Part shown: piece after piece, positions 1 to 5,449 of the stretch
How positions within the stretch are numbered: the first letter of the stretch is position 1
How the letters are laid out: every line of letters starts with the position of its first letter
Source: JBFWQM01 sp050249455
Lineage (GTDB): Bacteria; Pseudomonadota; Alphaproteobacteria; MPNO01; VGEU01
Assembly (NCBI GenBank): GCA_050249455.1
Contig: JBFWQM010000268.1
Span: forward strand, 1-6,657
DNA: 6,657 nt
Direction of reading: 5' to 3'
Made by a program: the position numbers and the translations under genes
Notes under the pieces: generated by a model
What the model saw: the letters and a program-made list of their open reading frames with translations, nothing else
The model's database searches: none
What the model was told of the DNA's origin: nothing

Positions 1-165
1 GCGGTCGCCGTCCAGGCGATGCTGGGAGCGAAGATCCGCATCCGCCCGCACCTCTACGCCCGGCTGGGCTACCGCTACGTGCGCACCAGCGACGTGGAGC
101 TCGCCGGCACGCAGCTCCACATGGCGGTCAGCGACGTGACCTTCGGCGTCGGCTGGCAGTTCTAG
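1..165 (+). CDS. Outer-membrane beta-barrel protein, C-terminal 54 residues (5' end outside window)
   Basis: The frame is open from the first base and ends at TAG (163-165), giving the last 54 residues of a protein that starts before the window. The visible part alternates polar and hydrophobic residues in strand-like stretches (AKIRIRPHLYARLGYRYV, then HMAVSDVTFGVGWQF). It ends in an aromatic residue (W-Q-F-stop), the usual C-terminal signal of outer-membrane barrels recognised by the BAM complex. The G-Y-R-Y strand followed by a short loop and a last strand resembles the opacity/OmpA-like 8-stranded barrel proteins common in alphaproteobacteria. The specific role (porin, adhesin, immunogenic protein) cannot be told from the tail. 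A hairpin followed by a short T-rich stretch lies about 40 bases downstream. The barrel call rests on strand pattern and terminal Phe only. Confidence 0.7.
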   Translation, partial: AVAVQAMLGAKIRIRPHLYARLGYRYVRTSDVELAGTQLHMAVSDVTFGVGWQF

Positions 166-205
166 CGGCCGCGCACCCCCGAGCAGGCGACGATCCGGCC
201 GGGTT

Positions 206-246
206 GCCGCCCTGCGGTCGAGCCGAAGGGCGGCGGGGCCTTGTTT
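206..246 (+). terminator. Hairpin terminator after the outer-membrane gene, possibly bidirectional
   Basis: GCCGCCCT (206-213) and AGGGCGGC (227-234) form a perfect 8-bp stem around a 13-base loop, which has a possible inner CGG/CCG pairing. Six bases later comes TTGTTT (241-246). The T-rich side suits plus-strand transcription ending after the barrel gene. The same stem lies just downstream of the minus-strand stop at 252 and could also serve that gene, but it has no T-run in that direction. The rest of the 86-bp convergent spacer shows nothing else. Confidence 0.5.
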
Positions 247-251
247 GGCGG

Positions 252-869
252 CTACGCCGCCTTCTTCGTGCGCTTGCGGCGGGGTTTCTTCGGCGCCACG
301 GCGACGGGCACGGCGATGGCCGGGGCCGCCGCGGCGTCGAGGCGGGCGGCGGCGGCTTCGGCGCGCGCGAACAGGGCCTGGATGTCGGCGCCGGACGGGT
401 TGGGCGGGGCGTGCGCGGCGGCGGCGGCCATGGCGACGACCACCGTCTCCGGCAGCGCGGTCGCGGCCTCGTCGGCCAGCTCGGCCGCCAGCGCCTCGGC
501 GGGCACGTCCTCGAAGGCGGCGGCGCGGACGGCGGCGCCGACGCGGTCCAGCCGCGCCGTCAGCTCGACCAGTTCGCCCGCCATCGACGAGGCGCGGAAC
601 AGCGTCGCGTTCAGGTGGCTGCCGTCGAGCTGCTCGGCGAGCGCGGCCAGGCGGTCGATCATCTCGGCCAGCTCGGCGTTGGATCGCTCCAGCGGCCCGA
701 GCCGGGCCAGCAGCACCGCCAGCTCCTGCTCGTGGTTGCGGAACTGCGCCTCGAGCTCGGTCAGGCTCTGCATCAGGGACTGGTTCTGGGTGCGGCGCGC
801 GGCGCTCGCATCGATGATCCGGCGGGCGGCGGCGCTGACGCGCGCCTTGAGTGTGCCGAGATCGCTCAT
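252..869 (-). CDS. Ala-rich coiled-coil protein with basic C-terminal tail, function unknown
   Basis: This is a 205-aa protein that I do not recognise as a named family. Residues about 25-115 read as helical, heptad-like sequence rich in Leu, Ala, Glu, Gln and Arg, consistent with a coiled coil. Residues 120-185 are Ala/Glu-rich. After a Pro/Val/Ala linker comes a strongly basic end (KKPRRKRTKKAA, residues 194-205). There is no signal peptide or membrane segment, so it is probably cytoplasmic. The ATG at 867-869 is supported by GGAGG seven bases upstream (complement of 877-881). The helical body plus Lys/Arg tail resembles phasin-like or histone-H1-like nucleoid or polyester-granule proteins in general design, but that is only an analogy. 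It lies 99 bp downstream of the Nudix gene, with a probable terminator between them, so it is probably transcribed separately. Confidence 0.8.
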   Translation of the reverse strand: MSDLGTLKARVSAAARRIIDASAARRTQNQSLMQSLTELEAQFRNHEQELAVLLARLGPLERSNAELAEMIDRLAALAEQLDGSHLNATLFRASSMAGELVELTARLDRVGAAVRAAAFEDVPAEALAAELADEAATALPETVVVAMAAAAAHAPPNPSGADIQALFARAEAAAARLDAAAAPAIAVPVAVAPKKPRRKRTKKAA

Positions 870-912
870 CCTATGGCCTCCGTTTCTTGGACGGCCCTAC
901 TCCAGCGCCGGC

Positions 913-931
913 ATGGTTTAATAATCATTAA
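913..931. promoter_or_regulatory. AT-rich patch resembling a CtrA box with altered spacing
   Basis: In otherwise very GC-rich DNA, 917-931 is almost pure A/T and contains TTAA (918-921), six bases, then TTAA (928-931). The alphaproteobacterial cell-cycle regulator CtrA is known to bind TTAA-N7-TTAA, so the spacing here is one short. ATGGTTTAA (913-921) is also one base longer than the complement of the TTAACCAT half-site. The patch lies about 45 bp upstream of the coiled-coil gene start, where a promoter is expected. Its T-rich minus strand also serves as the tail of the Nudix terminator hairpin, which is an equally simple explanation. No convincing -35/-10 pair was found. Confidence 0.25.
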
Positions 932-957
932 GACGCGCCGCCCGCAGGTGCGGCGCG
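923..957 (-). terminator. Probable intrinsic terminator of the Nudix gene
   Basis: CGCGCCGC (934-941) and GCGGCGCG (950-957) form a perfect 8-bp GC stem with an 8-base loop, starting 11 bases after the Nudix stop codon. Read on the minus strand, the stem is followed by TCTTAATGATTATT, a T/A-rich but not pure T tail. Position and strand fit termination after the Nudix gene, insulating the coiled-coil gene from it. Confidence 0.55.
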
Positions 958-968
958 ACAGCGCAGGG

Positions 969-1421
969 TCACCGCGGCAGCCGGGCGGCGGGGCGAAGGC
1001 GCATCGCGTGGGCGCGCCGGATGACGCGGGCGGTCTCCACCCACAGGCCGTAGCGGTCGATCTCGGCGACCGGCACCCAGCGGACGACCGCCACGTCGTC
1101 GCCCGCGCACGCCTCGCCGGCGCGCCATTCGGCGGCGAAATCGACCAGCGTGTAGTGGAACCGGACCCGGCCGTCGTCGTCGCGGTTGATCCCGTCGACC
1201 ACGTCGATCAGGCCGATGATGTCGGCCTCCAGGCAGGTCTCTTCCGCCAGCTCGCGCGCCGCCGCCTCGGCGACCGTCTCGCCCACGTGCTGCGCCCCGC
1301 CGGGGATGCTCCAGGTGTGCATGCGCGGCGCCTTGCCGCGCTGGACCAGCAGCACCTCGTCGCCGCGGAACACGACGACGCCGACGCCGACGAAGGGCCG
1401 GTCGGGATAGTCGCGGATCAT
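969..1421 (-). CDS. Nudix hydrolase (ADP-ribose pyrophosphatase/COG1051-like)
   Basis: This 150-aa protein is about the normal size for a single-domain Nudix hydrolase. These cytoplasmic Mg-dependent enzymes cleave nucleoside diphosphates linked to another group, such as ADP-ribose, oxidised NTPs or NADH. The Nudix box spans residues 42-64: G42-x5-E48-x7-R56-E57-L58-x-E60-E61-x-C63-L64. All metal-binding acidic residues and the Arg are present, but the usual Gly before the last hydrophobic residue is Cys63. A strand with VGVGVVVFRGDEVLLVQRG (11-29) and the W-S-I-P-G-G turn (37-42) precede the box, as is typical. The frame stays open upstream to 1646, but the ATG at 1419-1421 is preferred because GGGAGG lies about 8 bases before it and the fold begins there. 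A promoter-like pair lies upstream at 1456-1484. The substrate cannot be assigned from sequence. Confidence 0.92.
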   Translation of the reverse strand: MIRDYPDRPFVGVGVVVFRGDEVLLVQRGKAPRMHTWSIPGGAQHVGETVAEAAARELAEETCLEADIIGLIDVVDGINRDDDGRVRFHYTLVDFAAEWRAGEACAGDDVAVVRWVPVAEIDRYGLWVETARVIRRAHAMRLRPAARLPR

Positions 1422-1455
1422 CGGACGCCACCTCCCTGCCGCAGCCGCGCCGCGG

Positions 1456-1484
1456 ACTCTACCGGCCGGCGCGCGCCACGGCAA
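1456..1484 (-). promoter_or_regulatory. Candidate sigma-70-type promoter of the Nudix gene
   Basis: Read on the minus strand, TTGCCG (1479-1484) is followed after exactly 17 bases by TAGAGT (1456-1461). Each hexamer matches the -35/-10 consensus at 4 of 6 positions. Transcription would start near 1449, about 28 bases before the ATG. Spacing and position are good, but the hexamers are only moderate. Confidence 0.4.
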
Positions 1485-1528
1485 CCGCACCCCTGCGCGC
1501 GTACACGCCGATTTGCGTCGCGGGCCCC

Positions 1529-1558
1529 TTCCGCGGCGCGACCGCCGCACGCTATAGT
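1529..1558 (+). promoter_or_regulatory. Candidate promoter (TATAGT -10 box) for the 71-aa gene
   Basis: TATAGT (1553-1558) matches the -10 consensus at 5 of 6 positions and is the best AT-rich hexamer in the 230-bp divergent spacer. The -35 is poor: TTCCGC at 1529-1534 with an 18-base spacer. GCAC (1547-1550) and GTGC (1557-1560) flank the -10 as a short inverted repeat, which could be an operator half-pair or chance. The start would leave a leader of about 85 bases before the ATG at 1652. Apart from this and the Nudix promoter, I see nothing in 1422-1651. Confidence 0.4.
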
Positions 1559-1651
1559 GCACCGGCAAAAGCGTTGCGCCGCGCGGCCTGCCGCCGTGCC
1601 GGATCGCATCGTCGGCGTTGAGTGGCAGGACGGCGCGGTAGACCACGCGAT

Positions 1652-1867
1652 ATGGCGATCAAAGAAAGCCAGCTTGAGCCCGGACAGCAGTTCCGCTCGC
1701 AGGATGGGTATGTCTGGCACATCCGCGGGATGGTGCGGATCGGCGGCAACCTGCCGCATGTCAGCCTGATCAGCGCCAAGGACCCCACCGTCACCAAGCT
1801 GATCTCGGTCGACGCGCTGCTCGACCAGCGGCTCTACCGCTTCGTCGACGCGAAGCTGCGGGCGTGA
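1652..1867 (+). CDS. Conserved-looking small protein of unknown function (71 aa)
   Basis: This 71-aa soluble protein starts MAIKESQLEPGQQFRSQDG and has alternating short strands, a W-x-I strand (residues 27-29), a P-H-V-S-L strand and a Lys-Leu-Ile-Ser segment. It ends in a likely helix with L-L-D-Q-R-L-Y-R. The pattern suggests a compact beta fold, perhaps SH3-like, but I cannot name the family. I think similar orphans occur in alphaproteobacteria, from memory only. The frame is open ten codons further upstream to 1622, but that extension (AGRRGRPRD) looks like translated spacer, and the ATG at 1652 gives a normal N terminus. No strong ribosome-binding site is visible before either start. 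It is transcribed alone, divergent from the Nudix gene and convergent with the hydroxylase operon. Its reading is clearly protein-like compared with the other frames here. Confidence 0.72.
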   Translation: MAIKESQLEPGQQFRSQDGYVWHIRGMVRIGGNLPHVSLISAKDPTVTKLISVDALLDQRLYRFVDAKLRA

Positions 1868-1873
1868 CCACGG

Positions 1874-1899
1874 AAAAAGGGCGGGTCTCAAATCCGCCC
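1874..1899 (-). terminator. Strong intrinsic terminator of the TRAP-hydroxylase operon
   Basis: On the minus strand GGGCGG (1894-1899 complement), a 9-base loop and CCGCCC (1879-1884 complement) form a 6-bp GC stem, extended by a G-T wobble. The stem is followed directly by TTTTT (complement of 1874-1878). This is a textbook Rho-independent terminator about 30 bases after the hydroxylase stop. The plus strand lacks a T-run after the stem, so it may serve the converging 71-aa gene only weakly. Confidence 0.8.
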
Positions 1900-1929
1900 C
1901 TGCGCAAAATCGATTGAGGCCGAAAGCCG

Positions 1930-3420
1930 TCAGGCGGCCTTGCCCTTGCCTTTCACGGCGGGGATCGAGTCCTTCAGGTCGTAGCTCGCCAGCATGCCGT
2001 CGACCAGGCCGGTGGCGTTGCCCCAGTCGTAGGTGCGGAACGAGTGCGCGCGGGTGACGAACTGCGCGCCGGCGTAGAACATCTCGTACTGGACATGGCG
2101 CGAGGCGAACTCCGAGCCCAGCGCGTCCCACGCCAGCTTCATGAACTTCACCCGGCCTTCCGAATCGGTCGCCGGCGACTGCTGGGTCTTCTTGATCAGT
2201 GCGCTGATCTCCGGGTTGCCGAAGTCGGCGGCCGACGACGGCAGCATGATCAGCCCGCCGCCGCCAAGCTCACGGATCGTCGTCACGAACTGCGGGTAGA
2301 TCTCCTGCGTCAGCACCTGCGCGGCGTACATCATGTGCTTGTGCGGCACCCACCATTCGTTGTGGTGGCGGCCCGCCGCCTCCATGCCGTGCACCATGCA
2401 CTCCACCATCGCGGCCTGCGAGGCGAGGCGGCCCAGCGTGTCGCGCACTGGCGGGAAGGCGAGGATGCCGTTGGTCTCGGCGATCTTGCGCGCCACGCCC
2501 ATCAGGAACTGCATCTTGACCAGCAGCCGGATCTGGCACTGGTAGTTCTGCATCAGGTGCGCGGCGGTGTCCTGGAACTGGCCGCGCGCGGCCTCGATGT
2601 CCTTGTAGATGAACACCCGCTCCCACGGCACCTTGACGTCGTCGAAATAGACCAGCGCGTCGTTCTCGTCGTAGTGGGTGGCGAGCGGGTTGTCGAACTC
2701 CGACACCGCCGACTCCTCGAACGACTTGCGCGACAGCACCTTTATGCCCCTGGTGCCCATCGGCAGCGCGAACGAGAGGGCGTATTTCTCCTCGCCCTTC
2801 TGCAGCGGCTGGATGTTCGCCACCAGCACCTCGTTCGCCATGATCGACGACGTGCCGAGCATCTTGGCGCCGCGCACGGTGATTCCTTGCGAATCCTCGT
2901 CCACCACCGCGCAGGTCAGGTACTCGTCCTGCTGCTCGGCGTTGGTCTTCGACCGGTCGGCCTGGGGGTTGATGATGACGTAGGTGAGGAAGACGTCGTT
3001 GTCGCGGCAGAACCGGAAGTAGTCGCGGAAATTCTGCGCCCGCTTCTTGTCGTGCTTCTCGAACACGTCGATGCCGATCAACTGGCCGACCAGGCTGGAG
3101 GCGATGTGGTCGGGCGACCGGCCGAGCCAGCCGCAGCTGGTGCGCGACCATTCGACCAGCGCCTTGCGCCGCTCCACCATCTCGGCGTGGCTGGTCGGGA
3201 TCTGCCAGCATTTGTTGACCCGCTCGCCCGAGGTCGGCGAGACGAAGGTCATCCGCTCCACGTTCTCCGGCCGGCACTGGTAGTCGTAGAGGTCGGCGGA
3301 GGCCTGGCAGGCGTTGCGGTACGCCGGGTGCGTGGTGACGTCTGTCACCAGCTCGCCGTGCAGATAGACTTCGCGGCCGTCCCGCAGGCTCTTCAGGTGG
3401 TCGGCGCCGGACTTGGGCAT
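1930..3420 (-). CDS. 4-hydroxyphenylacetate 3-hydroxylase family (HpaB/PvcC-like) flavin-dependent oxygenase
   Basis: This 496-aa protein is full length for the family (about 480-520 aa). Members use FADH2, supplied by a separate reductase such as HpaC, to ortho-hydroxylate phenols in the cytoplasm. The N-terminal part (SGADHLKSLRDGREVYLHGE, residues 4-23, then the T-T-H-P segment at 29-32) and GRSPDH (100-105), NPQADR (151-156), TVRGAKM (181-187), EKYALSFALP (211-220) and FDDVKVPWERVF (259-270) match the HpaB fold in order. The triad known from Thermus HpaB (Arg100, Tyr104, His142) aligns by eye to Arg101, His105 and Tyr147, so Arg is kept and the other two look exchanged. Residues Arg101/His105 are not Cys, which argues against the related Fe-S enzyme 4-hydroxybutyryl-CoA dehydratase, although H288-x6-C295 has that enzyme's spacing. 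The ATG at 3418-3420 has GAGGAG about 7 bases upstream and is preferred over the frame extension to 3477, which would overlap the permease gene. It is the last gene of the operon. No HpaC-like reductase is in the window. The true substrate is unknown. Confidence 0.9.
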   Translation of the reverse strand: MPKSGADHLKSLRDGREVYLHGELVTDVTTHPAYRNACQASADLYDYQCRPENVERMTFVSPTSGERVNKCWQIPTSHAEMVERRKALVEWSRTSCGWLGRSPDHIASSLVGQLIGIDVFEKHDKKRAQNFRDYFRFCRDNDVFLTYVIINPQADRSKTNAEQQDEYLTCAVVDEDSQGITVRGAKMLGTSSIMANEVLVANIQPLQKGEEKYALSFALPMGTRGIKVLSRKSFEESAVSEFDNPLATHYDENDALVYFDDVKVPWERVFIYKDIEAARGQFQDTAAHLMQNYQCQIRLLVKMQFLMGVARKIAETNGILAFPPVRDTLGRLASQAAMVECMVHGMEAAGRHHNEWWVPHKHMMYAAQVLTQEIYPQFVTTIRELGGGGLIMLPSSAADFGNPEISALIKKTQQSPATDSEGRVKFMKLAWDALGSEFASRHVQYEMFYAGAQFVTRAHSFRTYDWGNATGLVDGMLASYDLKDSIPAVKGKGKAA

Positions 3421-3454
3421 GACGTCACTCCTCGCGCGATGCGGGGTAACAATT

Positions 3455-5449
3455 TCATCGGGCCGGCACCCCGTCAACCCTCGGTCCCCGGCGGTTTTGC
3501 CGCACCACCAATGCGACCGCCGGCAGCACCGCGACCAGCGCTGCGCCCGCCAGCGCGGCGTTGCTGAAGCCGAACCGCTCGCCGCCGGGGATCGCCAGCA
3601 GCAGTCCGCCGGCCACCAGGAGGATGCGCGCCGACCAGCCGTCGAGGCCGCCGCGGATCGCCCCGGCGCCGACCAGCCAGCCCTGCAGCCCGGCGGCGAT
3701 CAGCGCAACGCCGGCCAGGGCGGTGGCGATAACGAACAGCACCTCCTGCCACGGCCCGTGGAAGATCAGCGCCGGGTTGAGGACGAAGAAGAACGGCACG
3801 AAGTAGATGATCGAGCCCAGCCGCATCGCCTCGAATCCCGTCGCCATCGGCTTGGAGCCGGCCAGCGAGGCGGCGGCGAAGGCGCCGATCGCGACCGGCG
3901 GGGTAATGAACGACAGCATCCCCCAGTAGAGCAGGAAGAGGTGCACCGCCAGCGGGTCGAGCCCGACCTTGACCAGCGACGGCGCCAGCACGACGGCGAG
4001 GAAGATGTAGGCCGCCGTCACCGTCATGCCGAAGCCGAGGATGAAGCTGGTGATCGCGCCGGTGAGAAGCAGGATGTACGGGTTGTCGCCGGCCAGGAAC
4101 ACGAGGTCGTTGGTCAGGGTGCCGGCGACGCCGGTCATCGACAGCGCGCCGATGATCAGGCCGATGCCGCCCAGCACGCCCATGATCTCGGCGAACAGCC
4201 GCCCCGTCGCCTCGACGAAGCGCAGCACCTCGCGCAGCCGCCACCGCGTCGCACGGTAGAGCTGGTTGGCGGCGATCAGCAGCACGGTTGCGTAGAACGG
4301 GGCCAGCGATTCCTGCTGTTCCACCGCCAGCATCCACACCAGGAAGGCGAACACGAACAAGTAGTGCCAGCCCTCGCGCATGGTGCGCCCGAGCGACGGC
4401 AGCTCCGCCCGCGGCAGCCCGGCGAGGCCGCGGCGCGCCGCATGCGCGTCGATCTGCATGAACAGGCCGAAATAATAGAGCACCGACGGGACGGTCGCGG
4501 CGATCGCCACGGTGGCGTAGGAGATCTCCAGGAACGACGCCATCACGAACGCCGTCGCGCCCATGATCGGCGGCATCAGCACCCCGCCGGTGGAGGCGCA
4601 CGCCTCCACCCCGCCGGCATATTGCGGTGAGAAGCCGGTGCGCTTCATCGCCGGGATGGTCATCGCGCCGGTGGTCAGCACGTTGGTCACCACCGAGCCG
4701 CTGACCGAGCCGAGCAGGCCGCTCGACAGGATCGCCACCTTGGCCGCGCCGCCGCGATGGCGGCCGAGCAGCGAGAACGCGAAGTCGATGAAGAACCGCC
4801 CCGCGCCGGTGAGCTGCAGCGCCGCGCCGAACACGAGGTAGCCGATGAAAAGCTGCGCGAAGGTGCGCGTCGGCAGGCCGAGCAGGCTCTCGCCGCTCAT
4901 GATGTGGAATGCCGCGGTGTCGAACAGGTCGAGCGAGAAGCCGGCCAGCGGCCCCGGCATGCGGTCGGCGAAGATCGGGTAGACCGAGAACGCCAGGATC
5001 ACCACGAACACGGTGGTCCCGCCGGTGCGCCGGCCGCATTCCAGCAGGATCGCCCACAGCACGAGGCTGACGATCGCGACCTCGCGCGGGGCCGCCATGT
5101 CCCAGCCCTTGTCGGCGATCGTCTCGCCGTTCCACGCGAAGAAGCCGGCGAGCGCCAGGGTCAGCAGGAAGAGGCCCGCGTCGTACCACGGCACGCGGTC
5201 GAGCTGCCGCCCGGCACGCGCCGGGAAGACGATGAACACCAGTGACAGCAGGAGGCCCGCGATCAGGAACAGGTAGGTGTTCTCGAAGATGACGACGCCG
5301 ACGAAGAGCTGCCAGTTGAGGATCTGGTTCAGCGCCAGGAACGTCGCCAGCACCGCGGCGGCGCACAGCACCGCCCGCCACAGCGGGCCGAGGCGGCGCA
5401 GCTGGCGCGGCTCGCCGGCCGCGGCTGCGCCGCTCGACTGCTCGCTCAT
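3455..5449 (-). CDS. TRAP transporter, fused small/large membrane subunits (TAXI type)
   Basis: This 664-aa inner-membrane permease carries the 4-TM DctQ-like part and the 12-TM DctM-like part in one chain, as TAXI-type TRAP systems do. It imports organic acids handed over by the periplasmic binding protein, driven by an ion gradient. Hydrophobic segments start at about residues 22-45, 48-75, 89-106 and 123-160. The large-subunit core then runs from about 195 to 560. The first signature is GSVSGSVVTN (247-256) to ASTGGVLMPPIMGATAF (285-301). The second is GFGMTVTAAYIF (472-483) to YWGMLSFITPPVAIGAFAAA (508-527). Two or three more hydrophobic stretches (566-590, 608-620, 631-649) end the protein. 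The ATG at 5447-5449 overlaps the stop of the binding-protein gene as ATGA, implying translational coupling. An earlier in-frame ATG at 5500 would add 17 low-complexity residues and overlap more. The hydroxylase gene follows after 34 bases. Several signature residues deviate from the family (see findings). Confidence 0.93.
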   Translation of the reverse strand: MSEQSSGAAAAGEPRQLRRLGPLWRAVLCAAAVLATFLALNQILNWQLFVGVVIFENTYLFLIAGLLLSLVFIVFPARAGRQLDRVPWYDAGLFLLTLALAGFFAWNGETIADKGWDMAAPREVAIVSLVLWAILLECGRRTGGTTVFVVILAFSVYPIFADRMPGPLAGFSLDLFDTAAFHIMSGESLLGLPTRTFAQLFIGYLVFGAALQLTGAGRFFIDFAFSLLGRHRGGAAKVAILSSGLLGSVSGSVVTNVLTTGAMTIPAMKRTGFSPQYAGGVEACASTGGVLMPPIMGATAFVMASFLEISYATVAIAATVPSVLYYFGLFMQIDAHAARRGLAGLPRAELPSLGRTMREGWHYLFVFAFLVWMLAVEQQESLAPFYATVLLIAANQLYRATRWRLREVLRFVEATGRLFAEIMGVLGGIGLIIGALSMTGVAGTLTNDLVFLAGDNPYILLLTGAITSFILGFGMTVTAAYIFLAVVLAPSLVKVGLDPLAVHLFLLYWGMLSFITPPVAIGAFAAASLAGSKPMATGFEAMRLGSIIYFVPFFFVLNPALIFHGPWQEVLFVIATALAGVALIAAGLQGWLVGAGAIRGGLDGWSARILLVAGGLLLAIPGGERFGFSNAALAGAALVAVLPAVALVVRQNRRGPRVDGVPAR

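Noticed and set aside
300..540. GGC/GCG-rich repeat-like stretches
   Set aside because: They encode the Ala-rich part of the coiled-coil protein on the minus strand and show no fixed repeat unit.
1422..1646. N-terminal extension of the Nudix protein by 75 residues
   Set aside because: The extra residues are Arg/Gly/Ala-rich and come from the promoter spacer. The internal ATG at 1421 has a good ribosome-binding site and starts the fold.
204..1769. Plus-strand open frame (521 codons) across the coiled-coil gene, the spacer and the Nudix gene
   Set aside because: It runs through two well-supported minus-strand genes and their terminator and promoter region, and its product is compositionally biased.
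1418..2131. Minus-strand frame running from within the hydroxylase gene to the Nudix start
   Set aside because: It crosses the operon terminator and the 71-aa gene on the other strand, with no protein-like features.
3421..3477. 19-residue N-terminal extension of the hydroxylase
   Set aside because: It would overlap the permease stop and lacks a ribosome-binding site, and the ATG at 3420 has GAGGAG at good spacing.
2044..3567. Long plus-strand open frame (507 codons) antisense to the hydroxylase
   Set aside because: Its translation is rich in Arg, His, Val and Leu with no domain pattern. It is the opposite-strand shadow of the GC-rich hydroxylase gene, whose own frame shows clear family motifs.
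3413..4630. Plus-strand open frame (405 codons) opposite the permease
   Set aside because: The product is Gln/Arg/Asp/Glu/His-rich with no fold-like pattern, which is a codon-bias shadow.
3474..5381. Long minus-strand open frame (635 codons) in a second frame of the permease gene
   Set aside because: The product is Arg/Gly/Ala/Asp-rich low-complexity sequence with no membrane segments, as expected from an out-of-frame reading of high-GC coding DNA.
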